Source of the DNA: an uncultured Chiayiivirga sp.
Lineage (GTDB): Bacteria; Pseudomonadota; Gammaproteobacteria; Xanthomonadales; Xanthomonadaceae
NCBI GenBank assembly: GCA_934525595.1
Contig: CAKSZJ010000037.1
Span: forward strand, 1-14,265
Direction of reading: 5' to 3'
Length of the DNA stretch: 14,265 nucleotides
The translations under genes were made by a program, and so were the position numbers. Shown in pieces: positions 1 through 6,667 of the stretch; positions within the stretch are counted from its first letter, which is position 1, and every line of letters starts with the position of its first letter. The notes under the pieces were generated by a model. The model saw only the letters and a program-made list of their open reading frames with translations, was not told where the DNA came from and did no database searches.

Positions 1-436
1 TGCGTACGGCGGGGTTTCGCGGGTGGGGCGTGTTTCGGGCGCAGGTCGGGGCTACGTCCCCGACGGAACGTTTCCGCACACCGCCGCGTTCCCGTGCATC
101 GATGTCGCACACCGCCGCGCTTTCGCGTACCGCATCGCATCGTCGGCCACGTAGGGCCGACCTACGGGCGGGTTTGTGCGTACGGCGGGGTTTCGCGGGT
201 GGGGCGTGTTTCGGGCGCAGGTCGGGGCTACGTCCCCGACGGAACGTTTCCGCGCACCGCCGCGTTCCCGTGCACCGATGTCGCACACCGCCGCGCCTTC
301 GCGTACCGCATCGCATCGTCGGCCGCGTAGGGCCGACCTACGGGCGGGTTTTGTGCGTACGGCGAGGTTTCGCGGGTGGGGCGTGTTTCGAACGTAGGTC
401 GGGGCTACGTCCCCGACGGAGCGTTTCCGTACACCG
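1..436. repeat. Tandem ~176-bp repeat array with REP-like palindromes
   Basis: Two full copies (1-176 and 177-353) and a third partial copy from 354 to about 436 are seen, each starting TGCGTACGGCG. Copies 1 and 2 differ by only about four substitutions and one inserted T. The third copy has more changes and ends near 436 inside the lipB reading frame. Every copy has a perfect 7-bp stem, GTCGGGG/CCCCGAC, around the loop CTACGT (45-64, 221-240, 398-417). The two full copies also hold a GTAGG/CCTAC palindrome (151-165, 327-341). GTAG-headed palindromes are typical of REP families in Stenotrophomonas and Xanthomonas; assignment to that class is inferred. The array continues past the left edge. 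Open frames through it are by-products of its base composition and no gene is seen in 1-404. Confidence 0.85.
398..417. repeat. REP-like hairpin containing the lipB stop codon
   Basis: The sequence reads GTCGGGG-CTACGT-CCCCGAC and is preceded by GTAG at 394-397, giving the GTAG head expected of Xanthomonadales REP elements. The stop codon of lipB (TAG on the minus strand, 405-407) is the first half of the loop. A hairpin here could protect the 3' end of the lipB transcript or act as a weak terminator, but no U-tract follows, so a standard intrinsic terminator is not supported. Confidence 0.65.
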
Positions 437-1118
437 GAGAATTTCCACACACCGAAGCCGCGACCGGCACCAGCCGCAGTTCGCGGCACAGTTCGCGGAC
501 CAGCACGGGGGCGACGATGGCGGGGTGGGTGGCGGCGCCCAGATCGGTCATCTGGGTGACCGCCAGGCCGCGGTAGCCGCAGGGGTTGATGCGCGAGAAG
601 GGCGACAGGTCCATGGCGACATTGAAGGCCAGGCCGTGAAAGCTGCAGCCGCGACGCACCCGCAGGCCGAGTGCGGCGATCTTGGCGCCGTCCACGTACA
701 CGCCCGGTGCGCCTTCGCGCCGCGTCGCGGCGATGTTCCATTCTTCCAATGTGTTGATGACGGCCTGCTCGATGCGGCATACCAGCTGGCGCACGCCGAT
801 GCCCAGGCGGCGCAGGTCGATCATCGGATAGGCCACGATCTGTCCCGGGCCGTGGTAAGTCACCTGTCCACCGCGGTCCACCGCCACCACCGGAATGTCC
901 CCCGGCGCCAGAAGGTGCTCGGGCCTGCCGGCCTGGCCCTGGGTGAAGACCGGGTCGTGCTCGACCAGCCAAAGCTCGTCTTCGGTGTCGGGACCGCGCG
1001 CGTCGGTGAAGGCCTGCATTGCGTGCCACACCGGTTCGTAGGCCTGGCGCCCCAGTTCGCGCACCAGCACCGGGCGCAGCGGGGCAGGATCGGGCGAGGG
1101 CTCGATCAGACCGTCCAC
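405..1118 (-). CDS. lipB: Octanoyl-[ACP]:protein N-octanoyltransferase LipB
   Basis: LipB moves the octanoyl group from acyl carrier protein to lipoyl domains, the first step of endogenous lipoate synthesis, in the cytoplasm. The 237-aa product shows the family signatures [12 protein letters not shown] (82-93), the Lys loop [11 protein letters not shown] (141-151) and INPCGYRG (177-184). Lys146 and Cys180 align with the catalytic pair of E. coli LipB (Lys135, Cys169), so the enzyme should be active. The chosen start is GTG at 1118, which overlaps the end of the DUF493 gene by 13 nt and implies translational coupling. The last ~15 residues ([15 protein letters not shown]) are not family-like: they are read from the flanking repeat, which also supplies the stop codon. 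lipA, often adjacent to lipB, is not in the window. Confidence 0.95.
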   Translation of the reverse strand: MDGLIEPSPDPAPLRPVLVRELGRQAYEPVWHAMQAFTDARGPDTEDELWLVEHDPVFTQGQAGRPEHLLAPGDIPVVAVDRGGQVTYHGPGQIVAYPMIDLRRLGIGVRQLVCRIEQAVINTLEEWNIAATRREGAPGVYVDGAKIAALGLRVRRGCSFHGLAFNVAMDLSPFSRINPCGYRGLAVTQMTDLGAATHPAIVAPVLVRELCRELRLVPVAASVCGNSPVYGNAPSGT

Positions 1119-1393
1119 TTCACTTCCGGATGGCCGCGCAGCGCCGCGTGCGCGGCGTCGTGCTGCGCGCGGTCCCTGGCTTCGAAAACGATCCGCACGG
1201 AGACGAAGCGCCCGCCGCTCGACGCGCGCACGGTGACGTCCTCGCGCCGCACGACGATGCCGGCGGCTTCCAGCAGGGCGGGCAGTTCGCGCTCAAGCCC
1301 GGCATCGGCCGCGCCCATCGCCGAAAGCTCGAAGACGCCGGGGAACTGGAAGCCGTGGTCGGGGTTGTCGCTCTGGAGCATGCAGGTGTTCAT
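1106..1393 (-). CDS. DUF493 / YbeD-like protein, possible lipoate-associated regulator
   Basis: This 95-aa protein starts with [19 protein letters not shown] and ends VKWTV. The pattern ([13 protein letters not shown], then a beta-alpha-beta ACT-like arrangement with [20 protein letters not shown] near residues 53-73) is that of the DUF493/YbeD family, whose members are about 90 aa and are commonly found beside lipB. Its molecular role is unsettled; a regulatory function is only suggested by the fold and by gene neighbourhood. The ATG at 1393 is chosen because upstream codons in this frame read into the thiolase gene. It lies 44 nt downstream of the thiolase stop, and its own stop overlaps the lipB start by 13 nt, so thiolase, DUF493 gene and lipB could be co-transcribed. 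Confidence 0.88.
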   Translation of the reverse strand: MNTCMLQSDNPDHGFQFPGVFELSAMGAADAGLERELPALLEAAGIVVRREDVTVRASSGGRFVSVRIVFEARDRAQHDAAHAALRGHPEVKWTV

Positions 1394-1437
1394 CGCGCCA
1401 TTATCGGGGCACGAATCGTGATTCCCAAGTGCCGCGC

Positions 1438-2724
1438 TCAGCGCTCCAGGATCGCCGTCACGCCCATGCCGCCGGCGGTGCAGATGGAGATGAGGCCGCG
1501 GCCATGGCCCTTTTCCTTGAGCAGCTTGGCGAGGGTGGCGACGATGCGCCCGCCGGTGGCGGCGAAGGGATGGCCGAAGGCGAGCGAGGAACCGACCACG
1601 TTGAACTTCGCTGGATCGATGCTGCCGAGCGCGCCGTCCAGACCGAGGCGGTCGCGGCAGAAGGTTTCCGATTCCCAGGCGCGCAGGGTGCACAGCACCT
1701 GCGCGGCGAAAGCCTCGTGGATTTCGTAGAAATCAAAGTCCTGCAGGGTCAGTCCGTGGCGCGCCAGCATCTGCGGCACCGCCCAGGCCGGTGCCAGCAG
1801 TAGGCCATCACCGTGCACGAAGTCCACCGCGGTCACCTGCGCATCGACGATGTGGGCCTGCACTTCCAGCCCGTGCGCCTTGGCCCATGCGTCGCTGCCC
1901 AGCAGCACGGCGGAGGCACCGTCGGTGAGCGGGGTGGAGTTGCCGGCGGTCAGGGTGCCCTTGCCCGAGGTCTTGTCGAAGGCGGGCTTGAGCGTGGCGA
2001 GCTTTTCGGCCGAGGTGTCCGGGCGCAGGATGTTGTCGCGGGTGACGCCGCGGAAGGGTGCCACGAGGTCTTCGAAGAAGCCGCGCTCGTACGCCGCCGC
2101 CGCCTTGTGGTGGGATTCGCAGGCGAGAAGGTCCTGATCGGCGCGCGCGATGTTCCACTCCTTGGCCATCAGCTCGCAGTGGTCGCCCATGCTCATGCCG
2201 GTGCGCGGTTCGGCCACGCCGGGGAATTCGGGCTTGAGCTCGCGCAAGGAAAAGCCCTTGAAGGCGCGCAGCCGCTCGCCGAAGCTGCGTGCGCGATTGA
2301 GGTCCAGCAGGCGCCGGCGCAGCGCCTTGTTCACCGCGATCGGCACGTCCGAGGTGGTATCCGAACCGCCGCCGATGCCTGAATCGATCTGGCCCAGCGC
2401 GATCTTGTTGGCCACGGTGATGATGCTGTCCAGACTGGTGCCGCAGGCGCGCTGCAGGGTCAGGCCGGGCGTGGTGGGTGCCAGCCCCGAGGACAGCGTC
2501 GCCTCGCGCGCGAGGTTCCAGTCGGAGGAATGCTTGAGCACCGCGCCCATCGCCACTTCGCCCAGATGCTCGCCGTGCAGGCCGAAACGCTCCACCAGCG
2601 CGCCGAGCGTGCGGATCGACATGCCGAGGTTGCCGACGTCGTAATAGGCGGTGTTGTTGCGGCAGAACGGGATGCGCACGCCGCCGATCACGCCGGCGCG
2701 TCGGGGGGATTGGGTCTTGGCCAT
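1438..2724 (-). CDS. fadI: Acetyl-CoA C-acyltransferase (thiolase, FadI-type)
   Basis: This thiolase would catalyse CoA-dependent cleavage of 3-ketoacyl-CoA, the last step of fatty acid beta-oxidation. The protein is 428 aa, close to E. coli FadI (about 436 aa). Visible catalytic residues are the nucleophile Cys94 in LQRACGTSLDS, His336 in EIHEAFAAQ (FadI-type HEAF in place of the NEAF of FadA), His385 in AFGHPFAATGGR and Cys415 in CTAGGMGV. The start is ATG at 2724 (MAKTQSPRRAGVIGG), which begins at the usual thiolase N-terminus; the open frame further upstream runs into the acyltransferase gene and has no thiolase likeness. No partner fadJ/fadB-type gene is visible, so the pairing is unknown. 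The symbol is by resemblance; a biosynthetic or other long-chain thiolase role cannot be excluded. Confidence 0.88.
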   Translation of the reverse strand: MAKTQSPRRAGVIGGVRIPFCRNNTAYYDVGNLGMSIRTLGALVERFGLHGEHLGEVAMGAVLKHSSDWNLAREATLSSGLAPTTPGLTLQRACGTSLDSIITVANKIALGQIDSGIGGGSDTTSDVPIAVNKALRRRLLDLNRARSFGERLRAFKGFSLRELKPEFPGVAEPRTGMSMGDHCELMAKEWNIARADQDLLACESHHKAAAAYERGFFEDLVAPFRGVTRDNILRPDTSAEKLATLKPAFDKTSGKGTLTAGNSTPLTDGASAVLLGSDAWAKAHGLEVQAHIVDAQVTAVDFVHGDGLLLAPAWAVPQMLARHGLTLQDFDFYEIHEAFAAQVLCTLRAWESETFCRDRLGLDGALGSIDPAKFNVVGSSLAFGHPFAATGGRIVATLAKLLKEKGHGRGLISICTAGGMGVTAILER

Positions 2725-2760
2725 CGCGGGGCTCACGGCGGTGGGAACAGGGAAGTCGGG

Positions 2761-2790
2761 ATCATAGCGCAGTGTCCATACGGCAGCGAA
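2761..2790 (-). promoter_or_regulatory. Possible sigma-70-like promoter for the thiolase gene
   Basis: On the minus strand a good -10 hexamer TATGAT (2761-2766) lies 18 nt downstream of a weak -35, TTCGCT (2785-2790, three of six consensus positions). Transcription would start roughly 30 nt upstream of the thiolase ATG at 2724. It sits in the 88-nt gap between the thiolase and acyltransferase genes. The -10 is the main evidence. Confidence 0.3.
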
Positions 2791-2812
2791 CGGAGGCGCA
2801 CCGTGCGGCCAC

Positions 2813-3757
2813 TCAGCCGGAAGGCGGCGGGACGGCGTCCTTCGGCGGCGGCAGGTCGAACCAGGCCGGCATCGCGGCCCAGAGAAAAAAGCCCCACGGG
2901 CGTTCGCGGATGCGCGCCTGCCAGGCGTCCACCGCGTGCTGCAGCAGGCCGGATGCCGCAGGATCATGCGGCCCGGTAGCGGTCAGGTCGCGCCGGCCGG
3001 TGCGGATGTCCAGTCCGAACTCGACGATCACCACCGGCACTTTCGAGATGCGCGCGATGCCGAACAGGCCGGTGGTGAAGTGTGCCGGGCGTTCGAACAA
3101 CGTGACCGGCGCGGTCGGATCGTTCGGATGGGGAGGCACATCGAGCATCCCGCAGACCCAGGTGGCGTCCTGCGCATCCGCCTTGAGCGCCTTGACCGAG
3201 CGCCGCACCGCGCCGTCGGGCATCACCAGTGCGCGCCCGTTGACCCGACGCAGCTGCCGCATCCGCAGCGCGCCGTACCAGTAGGCCAGGAAGGTGCCGC
3301 CCATGGCGCGGCGGCTGAGTGGGGCGATCAGGCCGGAGATGGTGACGCCCTGCTGGCGCAGCGCGCGCAGCGCCCAGAAGCCAGGACACCAGTGGAAGAA
3401 CACCCCGACCGCACTGCCGTCCACCTGCGGCCACCGGTTCCAGCCGTCCACGTAGCGCGTCAGCCAGCGGTCCGAGCGCGTCATGCACAGGTACAGGTCG
3501 GCGTGGTCGACCAGGCGCGAGAGGCGGAACTGGCGCGCCCACAGCGCCTCGTCGTCGATCGGGACATACAACCGCGCCTGCGCCAGCGCCGCCTGCCACT
3601 CCTGCCGGTAGAGCCAGGAGAAGCGCGAGCAGAAGCGCAGCCAACGGAAACTCAGTGGCCAGGGCGCGAGCGCCGCCAGTCCCGGGATCAGGTACAGCTC
3701 CAGCAGGGCGCGCAGTTCCCGGCGCATCGAGGCGAACATCGGCGGGGCACAGGGCAT
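2813..3757 (-). CDS. LPLAT-superfamily acyltransferase (LpxL/HtrB-like), degenerate motif
   Basis: The 314-aa product resembles lipid A acyltransferase-like LPLAT proteins. It has a hydrophobic N-terminal stretch (ALLELYLIPGLAALAPWPL, about 17-35), a segment VGVFFHWCPGFWALRALRQQG (117-137) where LpxL has its His-x4-acid site, and a C-terminal part (ERPAHFTTGLFGIARISKV, 232-250) like the LpxL stretch before its last beta strand. His122 is present, but the residue five positions on is Phe127, not Asp/Glu, so classical acyltransfer is doubtful. Candidate starts are 3757, 3739 and 3727; none has a clear ribosome site and 3757 is taken as the longest reasonable one. It is transcribed away from the cyanophycin locus across a 56-nt gap. 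The substrate is unknown; a cell-envelope lipid role is inferred from family only. Confidence 0.7.
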   Translation of the reverse strand: MPCAPPMFASMRRELRALLELYLIPGLAALAPWPLSFRWLRFCSRFSWLYRQEWQAALAQARLYVPIDDEALWARQFRLSRLVDHADLYLCMTRSDRWLTRYVDGWNRWPQVDGSAVGVFFHWCPGFWALRALRQQGVTISGLIAPLSRRAMGGTFLAYWYGALRMRQLRRVNGRALVMPDGAVRRSVKALKADAQDATWVCGMLDVPPHPNDPTAPVTLFERPAHFTTGLFGIARISKVPVVIVEFGLDIRTGRRDLTATGPHDPAASGLLQHAVDAWQARIRERPWGFFLWAAMPAWFDLPPPKDAVPPPSG

Positions 3758-3813
3758 CGAAAAAGGGACCGCGATGGTACTGTAGCGCTCCGTTTTCCGC
3801 CCCTCGCATCCGC

Positions 3814-4680
3814 ATGACCGCCCCCCTTTCCACCTTTGGCGCGCTGGCGCTGGAATGCTCGGCACCGATGGCCCGCAGCGCGCTGGCGCGCGAGGAGGCG
3901 GCCGAACTGGCCGATCACGTCGCCGCCGATCTCGCGCGTTTCCTACCGGGTGTCGAACAGGTGGATTTGGCGCTGGCTGCGGCCGCTTTCGACCCGTCCG
4001 AGCTGCTGCGCGCAGGCTGGCCGGTGCACGCCGCCCTGCAGGCCCTGGTCGAGCGCGCGCCCGAGCCGCACGCGCCGCGCGTCATGGGTTTTGGTGCGCA
4101 CGAAGGCCGGATGCCGCAGGGCCTGGCGCCCGATCCGGCGCTGCACGGCGGGCCGCTGCGGCTGGTGCCCTTCGTGCTGCGCGGTGGCGCACAGGCCATC
4201 GCCACCGTGGCTCGGGAGATGGAGGAAAACCTGCTGGAAAAAGGCATGGCCCAGGCCGCCACCGCCCTTTTCGCCCAGCGCGCCTTCAATGCCCCGATGG
4301 AACACGCGCGCTATCTGAGCCTCAACGATCTGCTCGCCATGACGGCGATGCAGTACGAGCACGCCGGCATCGCGCCGCTGTGGCCGCTGATCGAAACCGC
4401 CCTGCTTTCCCCCGAGCGCGAGGAGTGGCTGGACGCGCCGCCCGAGCCGCTGGCGCACTGGGTCGGCGGAGAGGTGCGCATCGCGATGATGGACCTGCCG
4501 GCGTGGTCCGAGCACGGCTTCGTCCCGGCCGGCATCGATGCCGAACGCATCGGGCGCGCCTTCGACCGCTTCCAGATGCGCCAGCAGCAGTTCGCCGCGG
4601 TGCTGGGCAGCCACGGCATCCCGGTGCGCTTCGACCACTGCGGCACGGGTGAAGACCCGCGCCAGGTGCTGCGCGCCTGA
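3814..4680 (+). CDS. Conserved-looking hypothetical protein, first gene of the cyanophycin-side cluster
   Basis: I do not recognise this 288-aa protein. It has no signal peptide or membrane segment and should be soluble. Notable segments are the N-terminal helix-rich part (residues 18-80), a motif-like MGFGAHEGRMPQGLAP (91-106), a helical NDLLAMTAMQYEHAGIAPLW (171-190) and a C-terminal VRFDHCGTGEDP (271-282). Codon use is GC-rich like its neighbours. The ATG at 3814 follows a 56-nt gap from the divergently transcribed acyltransferase gene, and the stop is 28 nt before the iadA start, so co-transcription with iadA, the DUF1439-like gene and possibly cphB is plausible. That position is the only hint of function and could be coincidental. 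No catalytic motif can be assigned. Confidence 0.8.
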   Translation: MTAPLSTFGALALECSAPMARSALAREEAAELADHVAADLARFLPGVEQVDLALAAAAFDPSELLRAGWPVHAALQALVERAPEPHAPRVMGFGAHEGRMPQGLAPDPALHGGPLRLVPFVLRGGAQAIATVAREMEENLLEKGMAQAATALFAQRAFNAPMEHARYLSLNDLLAMTAMQYEHAGIAPLWPLIETALLSPEREEWLDAPPEPLAHWVGGEVRIAMMDLPAWSEHGFVPAGIDAERIGRAFDRFQMRQQQFAAVLGSHGIPVRFDHCGTGEDPRQVLRA

Positions 4681-4696
4681 TCGCAGTCCACATCCC

Positions 4697-4700
4697 GGAG
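4697..4700 (+). promoter_or_regulatory. Ribosome binding site deciding the iadA GTG start
   Basis: GGAG lies 8 nt upstream of GTG at 4709. It favours that start over the longer open frame, which extends back to 4538 inside the preceding gene. Confidence 0.6.
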
Positions 4701-4708
4701 CCGCTGCC

Positions 4709-5914
4709 GTGTCGCTTGCCCGCCTGCCACCCCCGCCCCTGCTTGCACTGCGCAACGCGCACCTGTTCGCACCCGATGATCGCGGCATGGCGCATCTTCT
4801 CCTGGGCGGTGGCCGGGTGCTGTGGATCGGTACGCGCTGGAGCGATCTTCCGGCGTCCCTGGGCGTGGAAACGCTCGATCTGGAAGGCCGTCGCCTGGTT
4901 CCCGGCCTGATCGATGGCCACGTGCACGTCACCGGCGGCGGTGGCGAGGCGGGATTCCGCACCCGCGTGCCGGCCCTGCCCCTGTCGCGCTATACCGGCG
5001 CGGGCATCACCACGGTCATCGGGCTTCTGGGCACCGACGACGTCGCGCGCGGCCCGCGCGAACTGCTCGCCACGATCCATGCGCTGCGCGAAGAAGGCCT
5101 TTCCGCCTTCGGCTACAGCGGCGGCTATCACCTGCCACCCGCCACCCTGACCGGCTCGCTGCGCGGCGACCTGGTTTTTCTCGAACCCCTGATCGGCATC
5201 GGCGAGCTGGCGATTTCCGACCACCGCTCCAGCCAACCCTCGCTCGATGAACTGCTGCGCGTGGCTTCCGATGCCCACGTCGCCGGGCTGATGACCGGCA
5301 AGGCCGGCCTCGTGCACCTGCATCTGGGCGACGGCGAGCGCGGGCTGGAGCTGGTGCGCCAGGCGCTGGATCGCACCGAGCTGCCGGCGCGCGTATTCCA
5401 GCCCACCCACGTCAATCGGCGCCGCGCGCTGTTCGACGAGGCGATGCTCCTGGCGCGGCGCGGCGTGCCGATGGATGTCACCGCGTTTCCGGTCGAAGAG
5501 GGCGAAGACGCCTGGAGTGCCGCCGACGCCTTCCTGCGCTGGCGCGAGGCCGGTGCGCCGATGGATCGGCTCACAGTCAGCTCCGACGCCGGCGGCTGCC
5601 TGCCCTGTTTCGACGCCCATGGCCAGGTGTGCGGCATGGATGTCGGCGCCCCCGGCGCGCTGCTGCAAACCCTTGCCGAACTGCTCGCGCGCGGCGTGCC
5701 GCTGGCCGAGGCGCTGCCCGCCTTCACCTCCAGCGTCGCCGCTGCGCTGCGCCTTGCCGGCAAGGGCCGCATCGCGGTCGGCGGTGATGCCGACCTCCTG
5801 TGCCTGGACGAGGCCGGCGGCGTGCACCACCTGATCGCGCGAGGCCGGATCCACTGGCAGGACGGCTCGCGCCGTCTCGCCGGCACGTTCGAACAGGCGA
5901 CGCGGCCGTCATGA
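4709..5914 (+). CDS. iadA: Isoaspartyl (beta-aspartyl) dipeptidase
   Basis: This 401-aa amidohydrolase-superfamily enzyme would hydrolyse beta-Asp-X dipeptides. Next to cphB and cphA its natural substrate is most likely beta-Asp-Arg released from cyanophycin, giving Asp and Arg. Metal ligands are visible: His71 and His73 in GLIDGHVHVTGGGGE, His205 (LHLGDGE), His234 (QPTHVNR) and Asp293 (SSDAGG). Glu80 matches the catalytic Glu after HVHVTGG. The residue that is a carboxylated Lys in E. coli IadA (Lys162, in VKCAISDH) is Glu166 here (GIGELAISDH), so metal bridging would be by a glutamate. The C-terminal SSVAAALRLAGKGRIAVGGDADLL is a typical amidohydrolase end. The start is GTG with a good ribosome site. 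The stop overlaps the next ATG by 4 nt (ATGA). Confidence 0.93.
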   Translation: MSLARLPPPPLLALRNAHLFAPDDRGMAHLLLGGGRVLWIGTRWSDLPASLGVETLDLEGRRLVPGLIDGHVHVTGGGGEAGFRTRVPALPLSRYTGAGITTVIGLLGTDDVARGPRELLATIHALREEGLSAFGYSGGYHLPPATLTGSLRGDLVFLEPLIGIGELAISDHRSSQPSLDELLRVASDAHVAGLMTGKAGLVHLHLGDGERGLELVRQALDRTELPARVFQPTHVNRRRALFDEAMLLARRGVPMDVTAFPVEEGEDAWSAADAFLRWREAGAPMDRLTVSSDAGGCLPCFDAHGQVCGMDVGAPGALLQTLAELLARGVPLAEALPAFTSSVAAALRLAGKGRIAVGGDADLLCLDEAGGVHHLIARGRIHWQDGSRRLAGTFEQATRPS

Positions 5915-6465
5915 AGCGCGCGCTGATCCTCGCCGGCATCGCCTCCCTGCTGCTGGCGGCGGCCACGGTGTGGTGGCTCAAGGGCCGCTCGCTCGACGTG
6001 CGCATCACCGAACCGCAGCTGCGCGCGCAGCTGGCCGAGCGCTTCCCGGTGGAACGCACCGTGCTGCTTCTGCTGCGCTGGCGTCTGACCGATCCGAGCC
6101 TGGCGTTCCTGCCGCAGCGCCAGCGCGTTGCGGTGGGAATCGACGTGCGCCTCAACCTCCGGCTGGAGGGCGGCCGCAGCGACCTGGGCGGCCGCATCGA
6201 GCTGGAAACCGGCGTCCGCTACGACGACGCGCGCGGCGCGCTGTTCCTCGTCGATCCGGTCATCACCCGGCTGGTCGTCGACGGCCTGCCCGAGCGCCAT
6301 GCGCAGCACGTTACCGATTCGGTACGCGAACTGCTCGCCGAGACGTTCAGCCAGAGGCCGGTGTACACCCTCGATCCACTCGACCTGAAACAGGGCTCCG
6401 CGCGCCTGCTGCTGCGCGAGCTGCGGATCGAGGATGATGCGATCGTGGTGCGGCTGGGCCTGTGA
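5911..6465 (+). CDS. DUF1439-like membrane-anchored protein
   Basis: The 184-aa product begins MKRALILAGIASLLLAAATVWWLKG, a signal peptide or N-terminal membrane anchor (hydrophobic about 4-22) with no lipobox cysteine. The rest, about 160 residues, would lie in the periplasm. The pattern (ITEPQLRAQLAERFPVERT, DPSLAFLPQRQRVAVGID, FLVDPVITRLVVDGLP) resembles the DUF1439/YceB group of small envelope proteins, which may bind lipid; E. coli YceB is similar in length but is a lipoprotein. The start codon overlaps the iadA stop (ATGA), so translation is coupled to iadA. A 202-nt gap follows before cphB. Function is unknown. A link to cyanophycin, a cytoplasmic polymer, is not obvious from an envelope protein. 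Confidence 0.78.
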   Translation: MKRALILAGIASLLLAAATVWWLKGRSLDVRITEPQLRAQLAERFPVERTVLLLLRWRLTDPSLAFLPQRQRVAVGIDVRLNLRLEGGRSDLGGRIELETGVRYDDARGALFLVDPVITRLVVDGLPERHAQHVTDSVRELLAETFSQRPVYTLDPLDLKQGSARLLLRELRIEDDAIVVRLGL

Positions 6466-6593
6466 GAGCAGGTCGTCAGGCCAGCCGCGGAGGCGGACGA
6501 AACCCCACCGCCAGACGCCAGTAAAACGGCTGCCGCCGCGCTCCAGGCCGCGCACCGTCGCCGATTGCCCCGGCGCGTTCACGCCGGCGGCGC

Positions 6594-6622
6594 TTGGAAA
6601 AATCCGCCAACACAGCAAAAAT
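6594..6622 (+). promoter_or_regulatory. Possible sigma-70-like promoter for cphB
   Basis: TTGGAA (6594-6599) and AAAAAT (6617-6622) each match four of six consensus positions and are separated by 17 nt. Transcription would start about 38 nt before the cphB ATG. The site lies in the 202-nt gap that separates cphB from the upstream iadA pair, which fits an independent promoter. A ribosome site GGAG (6653-6656) lies 11 nt before the ATG. Confidence 0.4.
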
Positions 6623-6667
6623 GCGCGGTCCGCGCCGCGCGATTGCATTCCTGGAGCAAGAAAAACC

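Noticed and set aside
1..436. CRISPR array
   Set aside because: The repeating unit is about 176 bp and the whole unit is conserved; there are no short repeats with variable spacers.
30..1421. Plus-strand open frame across the repeats and lipB
   Set aside because: It is antisense to lipB and the DUF493 gene and begins in tandem repeat DNA; its repeated peptide segments simply mirror the DNA repeat.
2725..2967. Longer N-terminus for the thiolase
   Set aside because: The upstream in-frame codons overlap the acyltransferase gene and do not resemble any thiolase N-terminus; ATG 2724 gives the normal length.
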